Part shown: one piece after another, positions 1-10,123 of the stretch
How the letters are laid out: each line of letters starts with the position of its first letter
How positions within the stretch are numbered: position 1 is the first letter of the stretch
NCBI GenBank assembly: GCA_036403035.1
Contig: DASWRT010000216.1
Coordinates: 1-15,645 of the forward strand
Reading direction: 5' to 3'
Source of the DNA: DASWRT01 sp036403035
GTDB lineage: Bacteria > Pseudomonadota > Alphaproteobacteria > ATCC43930 > CGMCC-115725
DNA: 15,645 nt
Program-made: the position numbers and the translations under genes
Notes under the pieces: generated by a model
What the model saw: the letters and a program-made list of their open reading frames with translations, nothing else
What the model was told of the DNA's origin: nothing
Database searches by the model: none

Positions 1-62
1 CGCGTCGGCACGATCTCCTGAACGCGCCGTGTGCTAGGATGCGCGCATGAGCTGCCGATTCA

Positions 63-108
63 TGTCCGAACTGGACAAGAACGTGAAATTGGCGGACAAT
101 CCTTGTCC
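63..108. repeat. Paired GGACA inverted repeats
   Basis: TGTCC (63-67) and GGACA (73-77) form one inverted pair with a 5-base centre. GGACAA (94-99) and TTGTCC (103-108) form a second pair with a 3-base centre. The first pair overlaps the LexA box. The spacing suggests an operator region, but chance cannot be excluded. Confidence 0.35.
68..82. promoter_or_regulatory. LexA (SOS) box, GAAC-N7-GAAC
   Basis: The sequence reads GAAC, seven bases (TGGACAA), GAAC. This is an exact match to the direct-repeat operator GTTC-N7-GTTC recognised by LexA in Alphaproteobacteria. The match is seen directly; LexA binding is inferred. No gene inside the window starts nearby. The ligD-like gene ends at 464 and runs toward this site, so the likely target is a leftward gene that starts just outside the window. 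Confidence 0.6.
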
Positions 109-183
109 GGCCCATCGCCGCCGCTCTTTGACATCGTAAATCGGTTTCGGGTGTCACTGGCCGCGCTCTGCCTTGCCGGCGGA

Positions 184-259
184 GAGCAGGGTGGAAACAG
201 GCGCGGAACAGGACGAAAACAGGAAAATAACAGGGCACGATTCCTGTTCCTCCCCTGTT
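184..259. repeat. AACAGG array with exact 11-bp period
   Basis: AACAGG occurs at 196, 207, 218 and 229, each exactly 11 bp apart, with a one-mismatch copy (AGCAGG) at 185. The inverted form CCTGTT follows at 243 and 254, again 11 bp apart. Eleven is not a multiple of three, so this is not a protein repeat. It equals the half-site spacing of the GAAC-N7-GAAC LexA box, and each unit includes a degenerate half-site (AAAC, GAAC, AAAC, TAAC). As RNA, 216-223 can pair with 254-261 and 229-234 with 243-248, followed by T-run 258-263, so a terminator role is an alternative. Confidence 0.7.
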
Positions 260-463
260 TTTTAGGAGCATGAACTCAGGAATATCAAATACTTAAGCCG
301 GCTCGCCGTCCTGTATTTCCCCACGCACGCAGGGCGGCGCCCGGATACGTCAGCTTAAATTTGACATGAAAATATAAACATAAGTCATTGATAAAATGGC
401 AATACTGCAAAGTCTCATCGGCGCGCAGATCGGGCCGACAGACGCTCCCGGCCGGGCTGGAGC

Positions 464-1393
464 TCAGAGCCCCAGCGCCTTCTTCGCCGCCGAAGAGATC
501 GTCTGGCCGATGCTCGGCATGTCCGCCCAGGGATCGGGCCGCGTCAGCCGCTCCCGGACGGTCGCGACTGTGAAGTCCTGCGGCTTCGCCTTCGGCAGCT
601 CCGCCCAGGTCAGCGGCGTGGCGACGGGAGCGCCCGGCAGGGCGCGGGTCGACCAGGGGGCCACCGCGGAGGCGCTGCGCGCGTTGCGCAGCGTGTCGAT
701 GAAGATCCGGCCGCCGCGCTCATCCTTGCGGATGTTCGTCGTGTACAGCGTCGGCGCCTCGTCGGCGATCGCCTCGGCGGCGGCGCGGGCGAAGGCGCGG
801 ACCGCGTCCCAACCTTCTTGGGGCGCGACCGGCACGACGACGTGCAGCCCCTTGCCGCCGGTCGTCTTGACGAAGCTCTGGAGGCCCATCGCATCGAGGT
901 CCTGGCGGATCGCCGTCGCCGCCTCGACGGTGCGCTGCCAGGGCAGCGCCGGGTCCGGGTCGAGGTCGAAGACGATGCGGTCCGGCCGGTCGAGGCCGCC
1001 CGGCTCGACGGCGGCGCCCCAGACATGGATCTCCAGCACGCCCATCTGGACCAGTGCTACGAGCCCCGCGGCGTCGCGGACGACGAGATAGGTCGCCGGC
1101 CCGTCCTCCTCCGCGATCTCGATCCGCTCGACCTGCTCGGGCACGCCGCTGCCGTCGTGGCGCTGGAAGAAGCAGTGCTTGCCCTCACCGCCGGGGCAGC
1201 GCACGAGGCTCAGCGGCCGGCCGGCGACGTGCGGCAGCATCCGCTCGGCGACGGCGAGGTAATGCTCGGCGAGGGCGCGCTTGGTGATTCCTTGGTCGGG
1301 GTACAGCACGCGGTCGGGGTGCGTCAGCCGCACGCCCTCCAGCTCGATCGCGTCGGCTGCCTCGCCGCTCGCCGTCGCCTTTACCTTGGCCAT
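464..1393 (-). CDS. ligD: Stand-alone LigD-type polymerase/primase domain protein
   Basis: A 309-residue protein of the archaeo-eukaryotic primase type found as the polymerase domain of bacterial end-joining ligase LigD. That domain adds nucleotides at broken DNA ends. Visible signatures are HVWG (123-126), the catalytic pair in FDLDP (D143, D145), KTTGGKGLHV (176-185), the third metal-binding Asp in RIFID (D233), and the AVAPWS segment (243-248). Length fits the polymerase domain alone; no ligase or phosphoesterase domain is attached and no ku gene is in the window. I chose the ATG at 1393. The same frame stays open to 1660, but that extension is arginine-rich and antisense to the TPP riboswitch. 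The Shine-Dalgarno is weak. The gene diverges from thiC. Partner ligase and Ku genes, if any, must lie elsewhere. Confidence 0.93.
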   Translation of the reverse strand: MAKVKATASGEAADAIELEGVRLTHPDRVLYPDQGITKRALAEHYLAVAERMLPHVAGRPLSLVRCPGGEGKHCFFQRHDGSGVPEQVERIEIAEEDGPATYLVVRDAAGLVALVQMGVLEIHVWGAAVEPGGLDRPDRIVFDLDPDPALPWQRTVEAATAIRQDLDAMGLQSFVKTTGGKGLHVVVPVAPQEGWDAVRAFARAAAEAIADEAPTLYTTNIRKDERGGRIFIDTLRNARSASAVAPWSTRALPGAPVATPLTWAELPKAKPQDFTVATVRERLTRPDPWADMPSIGQTISSAAKKALGL

Positions 1394-1468
1394 GCCGGGC
1401 GAACGGCCGGCGGCGAGAGCGGTTCCGGCTGAAAGCCTGACGGGGTAAGCAGGCTCGACTGTGACGGC

Positions 1469-1497
1469 TTGACGCAACCCTGCCGCCGCAGAATACT
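1469..1497 (+). promoter_or_regulatory. Putative sigma-70 promoter for the thiC leader
   Basis: TTGACG (1469-1474) and AATACT (1492-1497) are separated by 17 bases, a good match to the housekeeping -35/-10 pattern. Transcription would start at about 1504-1505, just where the TPP riboswitch begins. That agreement is the main support. Confidence 0.6.
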
Positions 1498-1504
1498 GCC
1501 GCCG

Positions 1505-1627
1505 TTCCCAGGGGAGTCCCGGCAAGGGGCTGAGATACCGCTGGGCGTTCCGCTGAACTCGTGGCGGGGCGCCGTGCGCGGGGACCCTCCGAACCTGATC
1601 CGGGTCATACCGGCGTAGGGATAGGAA
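1505..1627 (+). promoter_or_regulatory. TPP riboswitch (THI element)
   Basis: The conserved TPP-aptamer segments are all present: GGGG followed by CTGAGA (1527-1535), ACCCT then GAACCTGATC (1574-1590), and the closing CATACCGGCGTAGGGA (1606-1621). The P1 helix can be closed by TTCC (1505-1508) with GGAA (1624-1627). It sits directly upstream of thiC, the commonest target. TPP binding would lower expression of thiC. The expression platform appears translational (see the hairpin at 1675-1708), as no T-run terminator follows. Confidence 0.96.
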
Positions 1628-1674
1628 CCTTCGGCGATATCGCGCCGAGACCCTCCACACCTCCGCAGGATCCC

Positions 1675-1708
1675 GGATCTCTCAATCCTCGTGTCGATGG
1701 AGAGATCC
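1675..1708 (+). promoter_or_regulatory. Shine-Dalgarno-masking hairpin before thiC
   Basis: GGATCTCTC (1675-1683) is perfectly complementary to GAGAGATCC (1700-1708) across a 16-base loop. The 3' arm contains nearly all of the thiC ribosome binding site GGAGAG (1699-1704), and the ATG follows at 1710. This fits the off-state of a riboswitch acting on translation. An upstream segment AGGATC (1667-1672) can also pair with GATCCT (1704-1709). A further hairpin, TCGGCG (1631-1636) with CGCCGA (1643-1648), lies between aptamer and platform. Confidence 0.7.
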
Positions 1709-1709
1709 T

Positions 1710-3542
<1,833 letters not shown>

Positions 3543-3559
3543 CCGCGCCGGCAGCGATC

Positions 3560-4009
3560 GTGAGCAGCCGGCTCTATCCCGAGCGGCCCTATATCGGGGT
3601 GCTCGCCGTGGCGCGGCGCGGCGAGCATTTCCTGCTGCTGCAACGGGCGAAGCCGCCCGACCTCGGCAAGTGGGGCTTCCCCGGCGGGGCGCAGGAACTC
3701 GGCGAGACGGTGTTCGAGACGGCGGCGCGGGAACTCCTGGAGGAGACCGGCGTCGCCGCCGAGCCGCTGCGTCCGCTCACCGTGATCGACCACATCGACC
3801 GCGACGCCGACGGCCGCATCCGCACGCACTGGGCGCTCGTCGCCGTGCTGATGGCGTGGCGGGAGGGCGAGGGCTTCGCCGGCGACGAGGCGATGGCCGT
3901 CGAGTGGGTGACGCTGGATTCGATCAAGGCAGACGGAAGGCCGACGAGCGCGGCCGTCGAGCGGGTGATGCGCCTCGCCTACGACACGCCGCTGAAAGGC
4001 GCGGTATAA
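3560..4009 (+). CDS. Nudix hydrolase
   Basis: A 149-residue protein with one Nudix fold, a family that hydrolyses nucleoside diphosphates linked to another moiety. The Nudix box is complete at residues 43-65: G43, E49, R57-E58, E61-E62 and G64, matching GX5EX7REUXEEXGU. The preceding KWGFPGG is also typical. The start is GTG at 3560, 17 bp after the thiC stop, with no clear Shine-Dalgarno, so translation may be coupled to thiC. The size and the N-terminal RPYIGVLAV strand resemble small ADP-ribose/NADH-type Nudix proteins, but the substrate cannot be read from sequence. Position behind thiC makes a role with thiamin-pathway phosphates conceivable; this is inference only. Confidence 0.9.
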   Translation: MSSRLYPERPYIGVLAVARRGEHFLLLQRAKPPDLGKWGFPGGAQELGETVFETAARELLEETGVAAEPLRPLTVIDHIDRDADGRIRTHWALVAVLMAWREGEGFAGDEAMAVEWVTLDSIKADGRPTSAAVERVMRLAYDTPLKGAV

Positions 4010-4012
4010 GCG

Positions 4013-4558
4013 TCAGTCGTGATCGAATTGGAAATTCGGGTTGTAGCCCGGGAAGAGCGCCAGGGAGAACTGCGCCAGCCCGTTCCGGAACGCCAGGTCC
4101 TGCGGCCCTGCCGCGGCGCCGAGCATGCCGTCGGCGGCGGTCAGCGCGACGTCGCCGCGGCAGAGCGCCGCCGAGAGCGGGATGCGGCTGCCCGGCGGCG
4201 CCGGGGGCCGGGGCGTCAGGTTGGCGAGCGAGGCGCAGAGGAGCTGGTCGGCTGCGTTGCGGGGCGGGTTGAACAGCACGACCACCCGGTCGACGGTCCG
4301 GGGAGCGCCCGGCAATTCGGGCATGAAGCTGACGGGACCGAACGTCGCGCCCTGCATCGCGCCGGCCACTTTGGCCGACAGGTCGGGCGTCGGCGTCGAA
4401 AAAGGCTCGCCCCGGACAATGACCGGAACGACGGGCGGCGGGCTCCCCGGCATATAGCCGGCCTCGTACGAAGTCGTGTTGATGATCGGCGCGCCGGTGC
4501 AGCCGATCAGCGGCAGCAGCGACAGAATTGGGAGGAGGTTCGTTCGCGTCTTCGTCAT
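4013..4558 (-). CDS. Putative small lipoprotein, function unknown
   Basis: A 181-residue protein that I do not recognise. It begins with a lipoprotein signal: basic MTKTRTN, a hydrophobic stretch, then the lipobox LIGC with C20 as the expected lipidated residue. T21 at +2 does not suggest inner-membrane retention, so outer-membrane anchoring is likely. The mature part is rich in proline and alanine and contains VVVLFNPPRN (92-101) and two further cysteines (108, 133). I chose the ATG at 4558 because the signal peptide starts there; another in-frame ATG lies 8 codons upstream, and neither has a good ribosome site. Its stop is 3 bp from the convergent Nudix stop. It lies 92 bp downstream of another leftward gene and may share its transcript. 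Confidence 0.72.
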   Translation of the reverse strand: MTKTRTNLLPILSLLPLIGCTGAPIINTTSYEAGYMPGSPPPVVPVIVRGEPFSTPTPDLSAKVAGAMQGATFGPVSFMPELPGAPRTVDRVVVLFNPPRNAADQLLCASLANLTPRPPAPPGSRIPLSAALCRGDVALTAADGMLGAAAGPQDLAFRNGLAQFSLALFPGYNPNFQFDHD

Positions 4559-4628
4559 CACGGACACCGGCGCGGGAAGCATGCGCCGGATGCACCGTGT
4601 CGGCAAGACCGGCGACGCCGCAGACCGG

Positions 4629-4648
4629 CGCCGCCGCAAGCGGCGGCG
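4629..4648 (-). other. GC hairpin after the 4651-5247 gene
   Basis: An 8-bp pure GC stem with a 4-base CAAG loop lies immediately beyond the stop codon of the leftward gene ending at 4651. No T-run follows, so it is not a standard intrinsic terminator. It may stabilise the upstream mRNA end or reduce read-through into the lipoprotein gene. Confidence 0.35.
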
Positions 4649-4650
4649 GG

Positions 4651-5247
4651 TCAGCCGACCTTCTGCCGGCGGGCCAGCTTCTCCATGTCGGCAAGCGTAT
4701 CGCGCAGCGTCTGATCCGCCTGGAAGGTCATCTTGGTGAAGACCCGCAGGAACGAGTCGGTGCGCGGCAGCTGGAACAGCGTCTCGTCCGGATCGCCCGG
4801 GCTGCTCGACGTGCCGACCAGCACGACATGATCGTGCGGCGTCAGCACCAGCTCGGTGAGCGGAGAGCCGTTGCCGGTCACGTACTCGACTACCCGGTGC
4901 CGTCCGCTGCGCTCGCCCTCGGCGATCGTCATGCGGTGCGCGATCCGCGTGGTCGACGCCTCGACCAGGGCGCGGGTGAAAGGACGGAGGAAGGTCTCGT
5001 CGAAGCCGAGCACTGCCATCGGCCGCTCGTTCGTCGCACCGGAGCGGATTTCCAGCGTCGCCCAGATCGACGCGCGCCCGCCGAAGTAATCGGCGGAGGC
5101 CAGATCGAGGTTGATCGAATCGACCGGCAGCGGCGGATGTTCCGCGCCGGAGCAGAGGAACGCGAAACATGCAGGTTCGCGCTTCAGCGAAATGATCGTG
5201 GACGCTTCCAGGTTACGATCAGTGAGCGTCGGAGTGTTCTCGGCCAT
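4651..5247 (-). CDS. Conserved-looking hypothetical protein
   Basis: A 198-residue protein that I cannot assign to a family. It has no signal peptide and no membrane segment, so it is probably cytosolic. The N-terminal 170 residues look like a mixed beta-rich fold (for example HVVLVGTS near residue 140), and the C-terminus is a charged helix ending in LARRQKVG. The ATG at 5247 is preceded in frame by a TTG; neither has a strong ribosome binding site. It is the first gene of a leftward pair with the lipoprotein gene and diverges from the 5526-6098 gene across 278 bp. Codon use and base composition match its neighbours. Confidence 0.7.
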   Translation of the reverse strand: MAENTPTLTDRNLEASTIISLKREPACFAFLCSGAEHPPLPVDSINLDLASADYFGGRASIWATLEIRSGATNERPMAVLGFDETFLRPFTRALVEASTTRIAHRMTIAEGERSGRHRVVEYVTGNGSPLTELVLTPHDHVVLVGTSSSPGDPDETLFQLPRTDSFLRVFTKMTFQADQTLRDTLADMEKLARRQKVG

Positions 5248-5525
5248 CAAGGAGCCATCGCTTGCGGGTTGGCGCTAATCGCGGCGAGCCTCTGTCCGCA
5301 GATCGGCGGACGGTGCCCCGGTATGCGGAATTTGGGACCGGATCTGGTTAAAACATCGATAACAGACTTCGCAAATTCCCTCAACCGGCGCGTTTTCGTC
5401 GGCGCCTAAATAATCGTTTTTCGTTTGCTCTTCGAATCCAAAGGGCTGCAAGGAAAAACAGCGCGCTGAAACCGAATTTTAAGATTTCCCGTCGAGCATC
5501 GGCAATGCTCGTTACGGAGGCATCG
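5248..5525. other. Divergent intergenic region with AT-rich core
   Basis: This 278-bp stretch separates two outward-facing hypothetical genes and must contain both promoters. Its middle (about 5340-5500) is clearly more AT-rich than the flanking genes. I could not pick out a confident -35/-10 pair. An imperfect CtrA-like TTAA-N7-ATAA lies near 5349, which is weak. Confidence 0.4.
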
Positions 5526-6098
5526 ATGAGCTCGTTGGCCGAAACCATCAACATCGCGTTACAGGCCGTCGGACCGGCGACCGAGGACCGGCTGCGCGAT
5601 GTGATTGCCGATTTCAACGGCATGAATCTGAGCGGCGAGGAACGCCTCGCCGCGATGGCCACGGCCGTTGCCGCCACTGCGGCGACGCATCATCGCCGCC
5701 ACAAGGAAGTCTATCTCGACGCGGTCAAGACGTGGTCGCTGGAAATCGCCGCCGAGTTGCAGCCGCCGCCGTTGCGCCTGCGCCGCCCGGCCGATACCGA
5801 CGCAGTCGGCGAAGCGGCGGAGCTGCTGGCCGCCGGCATCGACTCGCTGATCGAGATGATGATGCAGCGCTCGATTCGCACGCAGGACCGGCTCGTGACC
5901 GAGCTGGCGCTCGTCGCGCGCCTCCTCGGCCAGCACGACGCCAACACCATCCACCAGACGCTGCACGCGATCGCGTCGGCGCTCGCTTCCGAGGTCTACA
6001 TGCCGGGCGAGATCGTCATGGTGCCGCTGCGCGACGCCGCGAAGCCGCTGAGCCGCGAATCGGTCCTCGAGTCGCTCGCCCCCCGCGGTTGCGCCTGA
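5526..6098 (+). CDS. Hypothetical helical protein
   Basis: A 190-residue protein of no family I recognise. It appears almost entirely alpha-helical and soluble, with a charged basic patch (HHRRHKE, about residues 55-61), a proline/arginine-rich linker near residue 80 and a methionine run (EMMMQR) near residue 110. The ATG at 5526 has a good ribosome site, CGGAGG at 5515-5520, so I preferred it to the in-frame ATG at 5505. The gene stands alone: a divergent gene lies upstream and an intrinsic terminator follows 42 bp after the stop. It may be a structural or regulatory protein, but nothing shows which. Confidence 0.75.
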   Translation: MSSLAETINIALQAVGPATEDRLRDVIADFNGMNLSGEERLAAMATAVAATAATHHRRHKEVYLDAVKTWSLEIAAELQPPPLRLRRPADTDAVGEAAELLAAGIDSLIEMMMQRSIRTQDRLVTELALVARLLGQHDANTIHQTLHAIASALASEVYMPGEIVMVPLRDAAKPLSRESVLESLAPRGCA

Positions 6099-6140
6099 CC
6101 CGCTCGACCGATCTCACGTCCTCTTCAAATCTGAGTATGG

Positions 6141-6164
6141 CGGGCAGCTTCGGCTGCCCGTTTT
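6141..6164 (+). terminator. Intrinsic terminator
   Basis: A perfect 8-bp stem CGGGCAGC/GCTGCCCG closes a TTCG tetraloop and is followed by TTTT, then CATTT. It lies 42 bp after the stop of the 5526-6098 gene and should end its transcript, separating it from the aldolase gene. Confidence 0.92.
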
Positions 6165-6276
6165 CATTTGGCGGCGGCACGCCGATTGACAGGCGCGCCG
6201 CCGGACGGCTTCACTTCCCGGATAACGATGGGCCGGAGGGAGCGCCGCGGCCGGCCGCCAGCGCAGGAGCTATGTG

Positions 6277-6320
6277 GATCCGCGCAGCGCACGCCGGCGT
6301 GGCGACCGGCGCCGCGGATC
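6277..6320 (+). promoter_or_regulatory. Nested inverted repeat upstream of the aldolase gene
   Basis: GATCCGCG (6277-6284) pairs with CGCGGATC (6313-6320), and inside it lies the perfect 12-bp palindrome CACGCCGGCGTG (6290-6301). It sits 42 bp before the aldolase start. It could be a regulator operator or a leader hairpin; no family can be assigned. Confidence 0.4.
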
Positions 6321-6361
6321 TGACGGCTGCGAGCTGACCGCCGAAAGCCAGGAGCATGCAG

Positions 6362-7141
6362 ATGATCACCGACCTGCCGACGAACCATTTCAAGCGCGGC
6401 ATCGCGAGCGGCACGCCGCAGATCGGGCTGTGGCTCAGCCTTGCGAGCCCGTTCGCGACCGAGATCGTCGCCGGCGCCGGGTTCGACTGGGTGCTCGTCG
6501 ACATGGAGCATTCCGCGAACGACCTCTCGGAGGTCGGCCATCATCTGCGCGCGACGGTCGGCGGCACCGCGGAGCCTGTTGTCCGGCCGCCCTGGAACGA
6601 GCCGGTGATGGTGAAGCGGCTGCTCGATATCGGCGTGCGCAGCTTCCTGTTCCCGTTCGTCCAGTCGGCGGAGGAGGCGCGGCGCGCCGTCGCCGCGACG
6701 CGGTATCCGCCCGACGGAATCCGCGGCGTCGCCGTGGCGACCCGCGCCAACCGGTACGGCCGCGTGCCGGACTATGCGAAGCGGGCAGCCGAGGAGATCT
6801 GCGTTCTCGTCCAGGTCGAGACGCGCCGGGCGATGCAGGAGATCGAGGCGATCGCCGCGGTCGACGGCGTCGACGGCATCTTCATCGGGCCGTCCGACCT
6901 TGCAGCCGATATGGGGCATCTCGGCAATTCGCAGCACCCGGAGGTGCAGGACGCGATCCTTGAGGCGGGCCGGCGGATCCGCGCCGCCGGCAAGGCACCG
7001 GGCTATCTCAGCGGTCGCGACGAGGAAATACGCCGCACGCTCGACGGCGGCTTCACCTTCGTCGCGGTCGGCAGCGACGTGGCGATCCTGGCGCGGCAGA
7101 GCGAGGCGCTGGTCAAGACGTACAAGAAGGCGGAGGCGTAG
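6362..7141 (+). CDS. HpcH/HpaI-family class II aldolase
   Basis: A 259-residue cytosolic enzyme of the HpcH/HpaI family, which cleaves or forms 2-keto-3-deoxy acids using a divalent metal and pyruvate. It closely resembles 4-hydroxy-2-oxoheptanedioate aldolase HpaI along its whole length. Expected active-site residues are present: H50 in VLVDMEHS, R75 in VVRPPWN, and metal ligands E153 in VLVQVE and D179 in FIGPSDLAADMG. The in-frame ATG at 6356 is only 1 base from AGGAG (6350-6354), so I chose ATG 6362 at a spacing of 7. No other aromatic or sugar-acid catabolic genes are nearby, so the substrate is open: heptanedioate, ketodeoxyglucarate and ketodeoxyrhamnonate aldolases share this fold. 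Its stop is 3 bp from an inverted-repeat element. Confidence 0.93.
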   Translation: MITDLPTNHFKRGIASGTPQIGLWLSLASPFATEIVAGAGFDWVLVDMEHSANDLSEVGHHLRATVGGTAEPVVRPPWNEPVMVKRLLDIGVRSFLFPFVQSAEEARRAVAATRYPPDGIRGVAVATRANRYGRVPDYAKRAAEEICVLVQVETRRAMQEIEAIAAVDGVDGIFIGPSDLAADMGHLGNSQHPEVQDAILEAGRRIRAAGKAPGYLSGRDEEIRRTLDGGFTFVAVGSDVAILARQSEALVKTYKKAEA

Positions 7142-7144
7142 GGC

Positions 7145-7282
7145 ATAGAAACGCTTTAACGCGAAGGTCGCGAAGGGATCGCAAAGGACTCAAACAGTAA
7201 TCTTTATCGCGCCCGAAGGCGCACAGGTTATTCTTCGCGACCGTCGCGTGCCCTTTGCGCACTTTGCGTTAAGGCGTTCTAT
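7145..7282. repeat. Inverted-repeat element, copy 1
   Basis: The 138-bp element starts ATAGAAACGCTTTAACGC and ends with its imperfect complement (GCGTTAAGGCGTTCTAT). The arms carry repeats of the type GCGAAGG/CCTTTGCG. A small hairpin, GCGCC-CGAA-GGCGC (7209-7222), lies at the centre. A second copy with the same design lies at 15450-15586. It sits between the convergent aldolase and glgP genes. It contains no reading frame and resembles a non-autonomous palindromic repeat of the REP or MITE kind; it may help end both transcripts. Confidence 0.85.
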
Positions 7283-7324
7283 CTACGCCATTTGAGGGTG
7301 TGGCGGAGGCCCGGCCCTGGAAGA

Positions 7325-9775
<2,451 letters not shown>

Positions 9776-10123
9776 TTCAGATAGCCGTATTACGAAGGGA
9801 AAGGATGAACAATTTTTTTGGGCGTTAACTTAGATTAATACAGATATTCTCTCCGATCAACCACCGCCGGTTCAAGATATCGGAAAGGGTGCTGCAATAA
9901 GCAATGCCGGGAATTCATATTGTATCCACGGAAAACATTGTAGATGCCTAAGTGAAATTGCAATTCACCTTTAATTAATCGTCCTGCAAGCCCGACCGGC
10001 ACATAGGTTTTCGAACTTCTTGCAACTGTCGGATTTGAGAGAAATGTTGCGCACCGATTGAGCGGCAGATCGGATGACGGCTCGCGCCCGGTCGGCAGGA
10101 AACCGTCCCGTTTGTGCCGGGGG
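9776..10123. other. AT-rich gene-free stretch upstream of glgP
   Basis: This 348-bp region is markedly more AT-rich than the rest of the window, especially 9800-10060. It includes a run of seven T (about 9813-9819) and the palindrome TTAATTAA (9971-9978). A leftward open frame covers much of it (9835-10158), but it resembles no known protein, lacks a convincing ribosome site and overlaps the DUF2336 gene. The stretch probably holds the glgP promoter. It may also be the remains of decayed DNA. Confidence 0.45.

Larger units (their letters stand above)
1..463. other. Gene-free left end with regulatory-looking DNA
   Basis: I see no supported gene here. The open frames present are short, have no good ribosome binding site and match no family I know. 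The stretch holds a LexA-type box (68-82), GGACA inverted repeats (63-108), an 11-bp phased repeat array (184-259) and an AT-rich patch (about 355-395). The array can also fold as a hairpin ending in six T (216-263). That hairpin could terminate leftward transcription of the ligD-like gene or be bidirectional. A leftward gene beginning before position 1 is the most natural target of the SOS box, but it lies outside the window. Confidence 0.6.

Noticed and set aside
31..273. A rightward 80-residue open frame over the repeat array.
   Set aside because: No ribosome site, no family resemblance, and the 11-bp repeats are out of step with codons.
361..396. A perfect TTGACA (361-366) that could be a promoter -35.
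   Set aside because: No acceptable -10 lies 16-18 bases downstream (GTCATT at 17), and the only gene ahead is on the other strand.
396..1091. A long rightward frame antisense to the ligD-like gene.
   Set aside because: It is the usual high-GC shadow; the opposite strand encodes all the polymerase motifs.
1394..1660. An N-terminal extension of the ligD-like frame up to 1660.
   Set aside because: It is arginine-rich, has no family match and runs antisense through the TPP riboswitch and promoter. The family start fits ATG 1393.
4528..5409. A rightward 293-residue frame antisense to the hypothetical and lipoprotein genes.
   Set aside because: Arginine/glutamine-rich shadow composition and no motif. 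The leftward reading gives a proper lipoprotein signal and a balanced protein.
5381..5677. A leftward 98-residue frame over the divergent region and the start of the 5526 gene.
   Set aside because: Poor composition, overlaps a gene with a strong ribosome site, and no family match.
7145..7282. The palindromic element as a CRISPR array or tRNA.
   Set aside because: There are no regularly spaced identical repeats with unique spacers and no cloverleaf; it is one large imperfect hairpin.
9826..9838. Two TTAA motifs as a possible CtrA site.
   Set aside because: The spacing is 6, not the 7 expected for TTAA-N7-TTAA.
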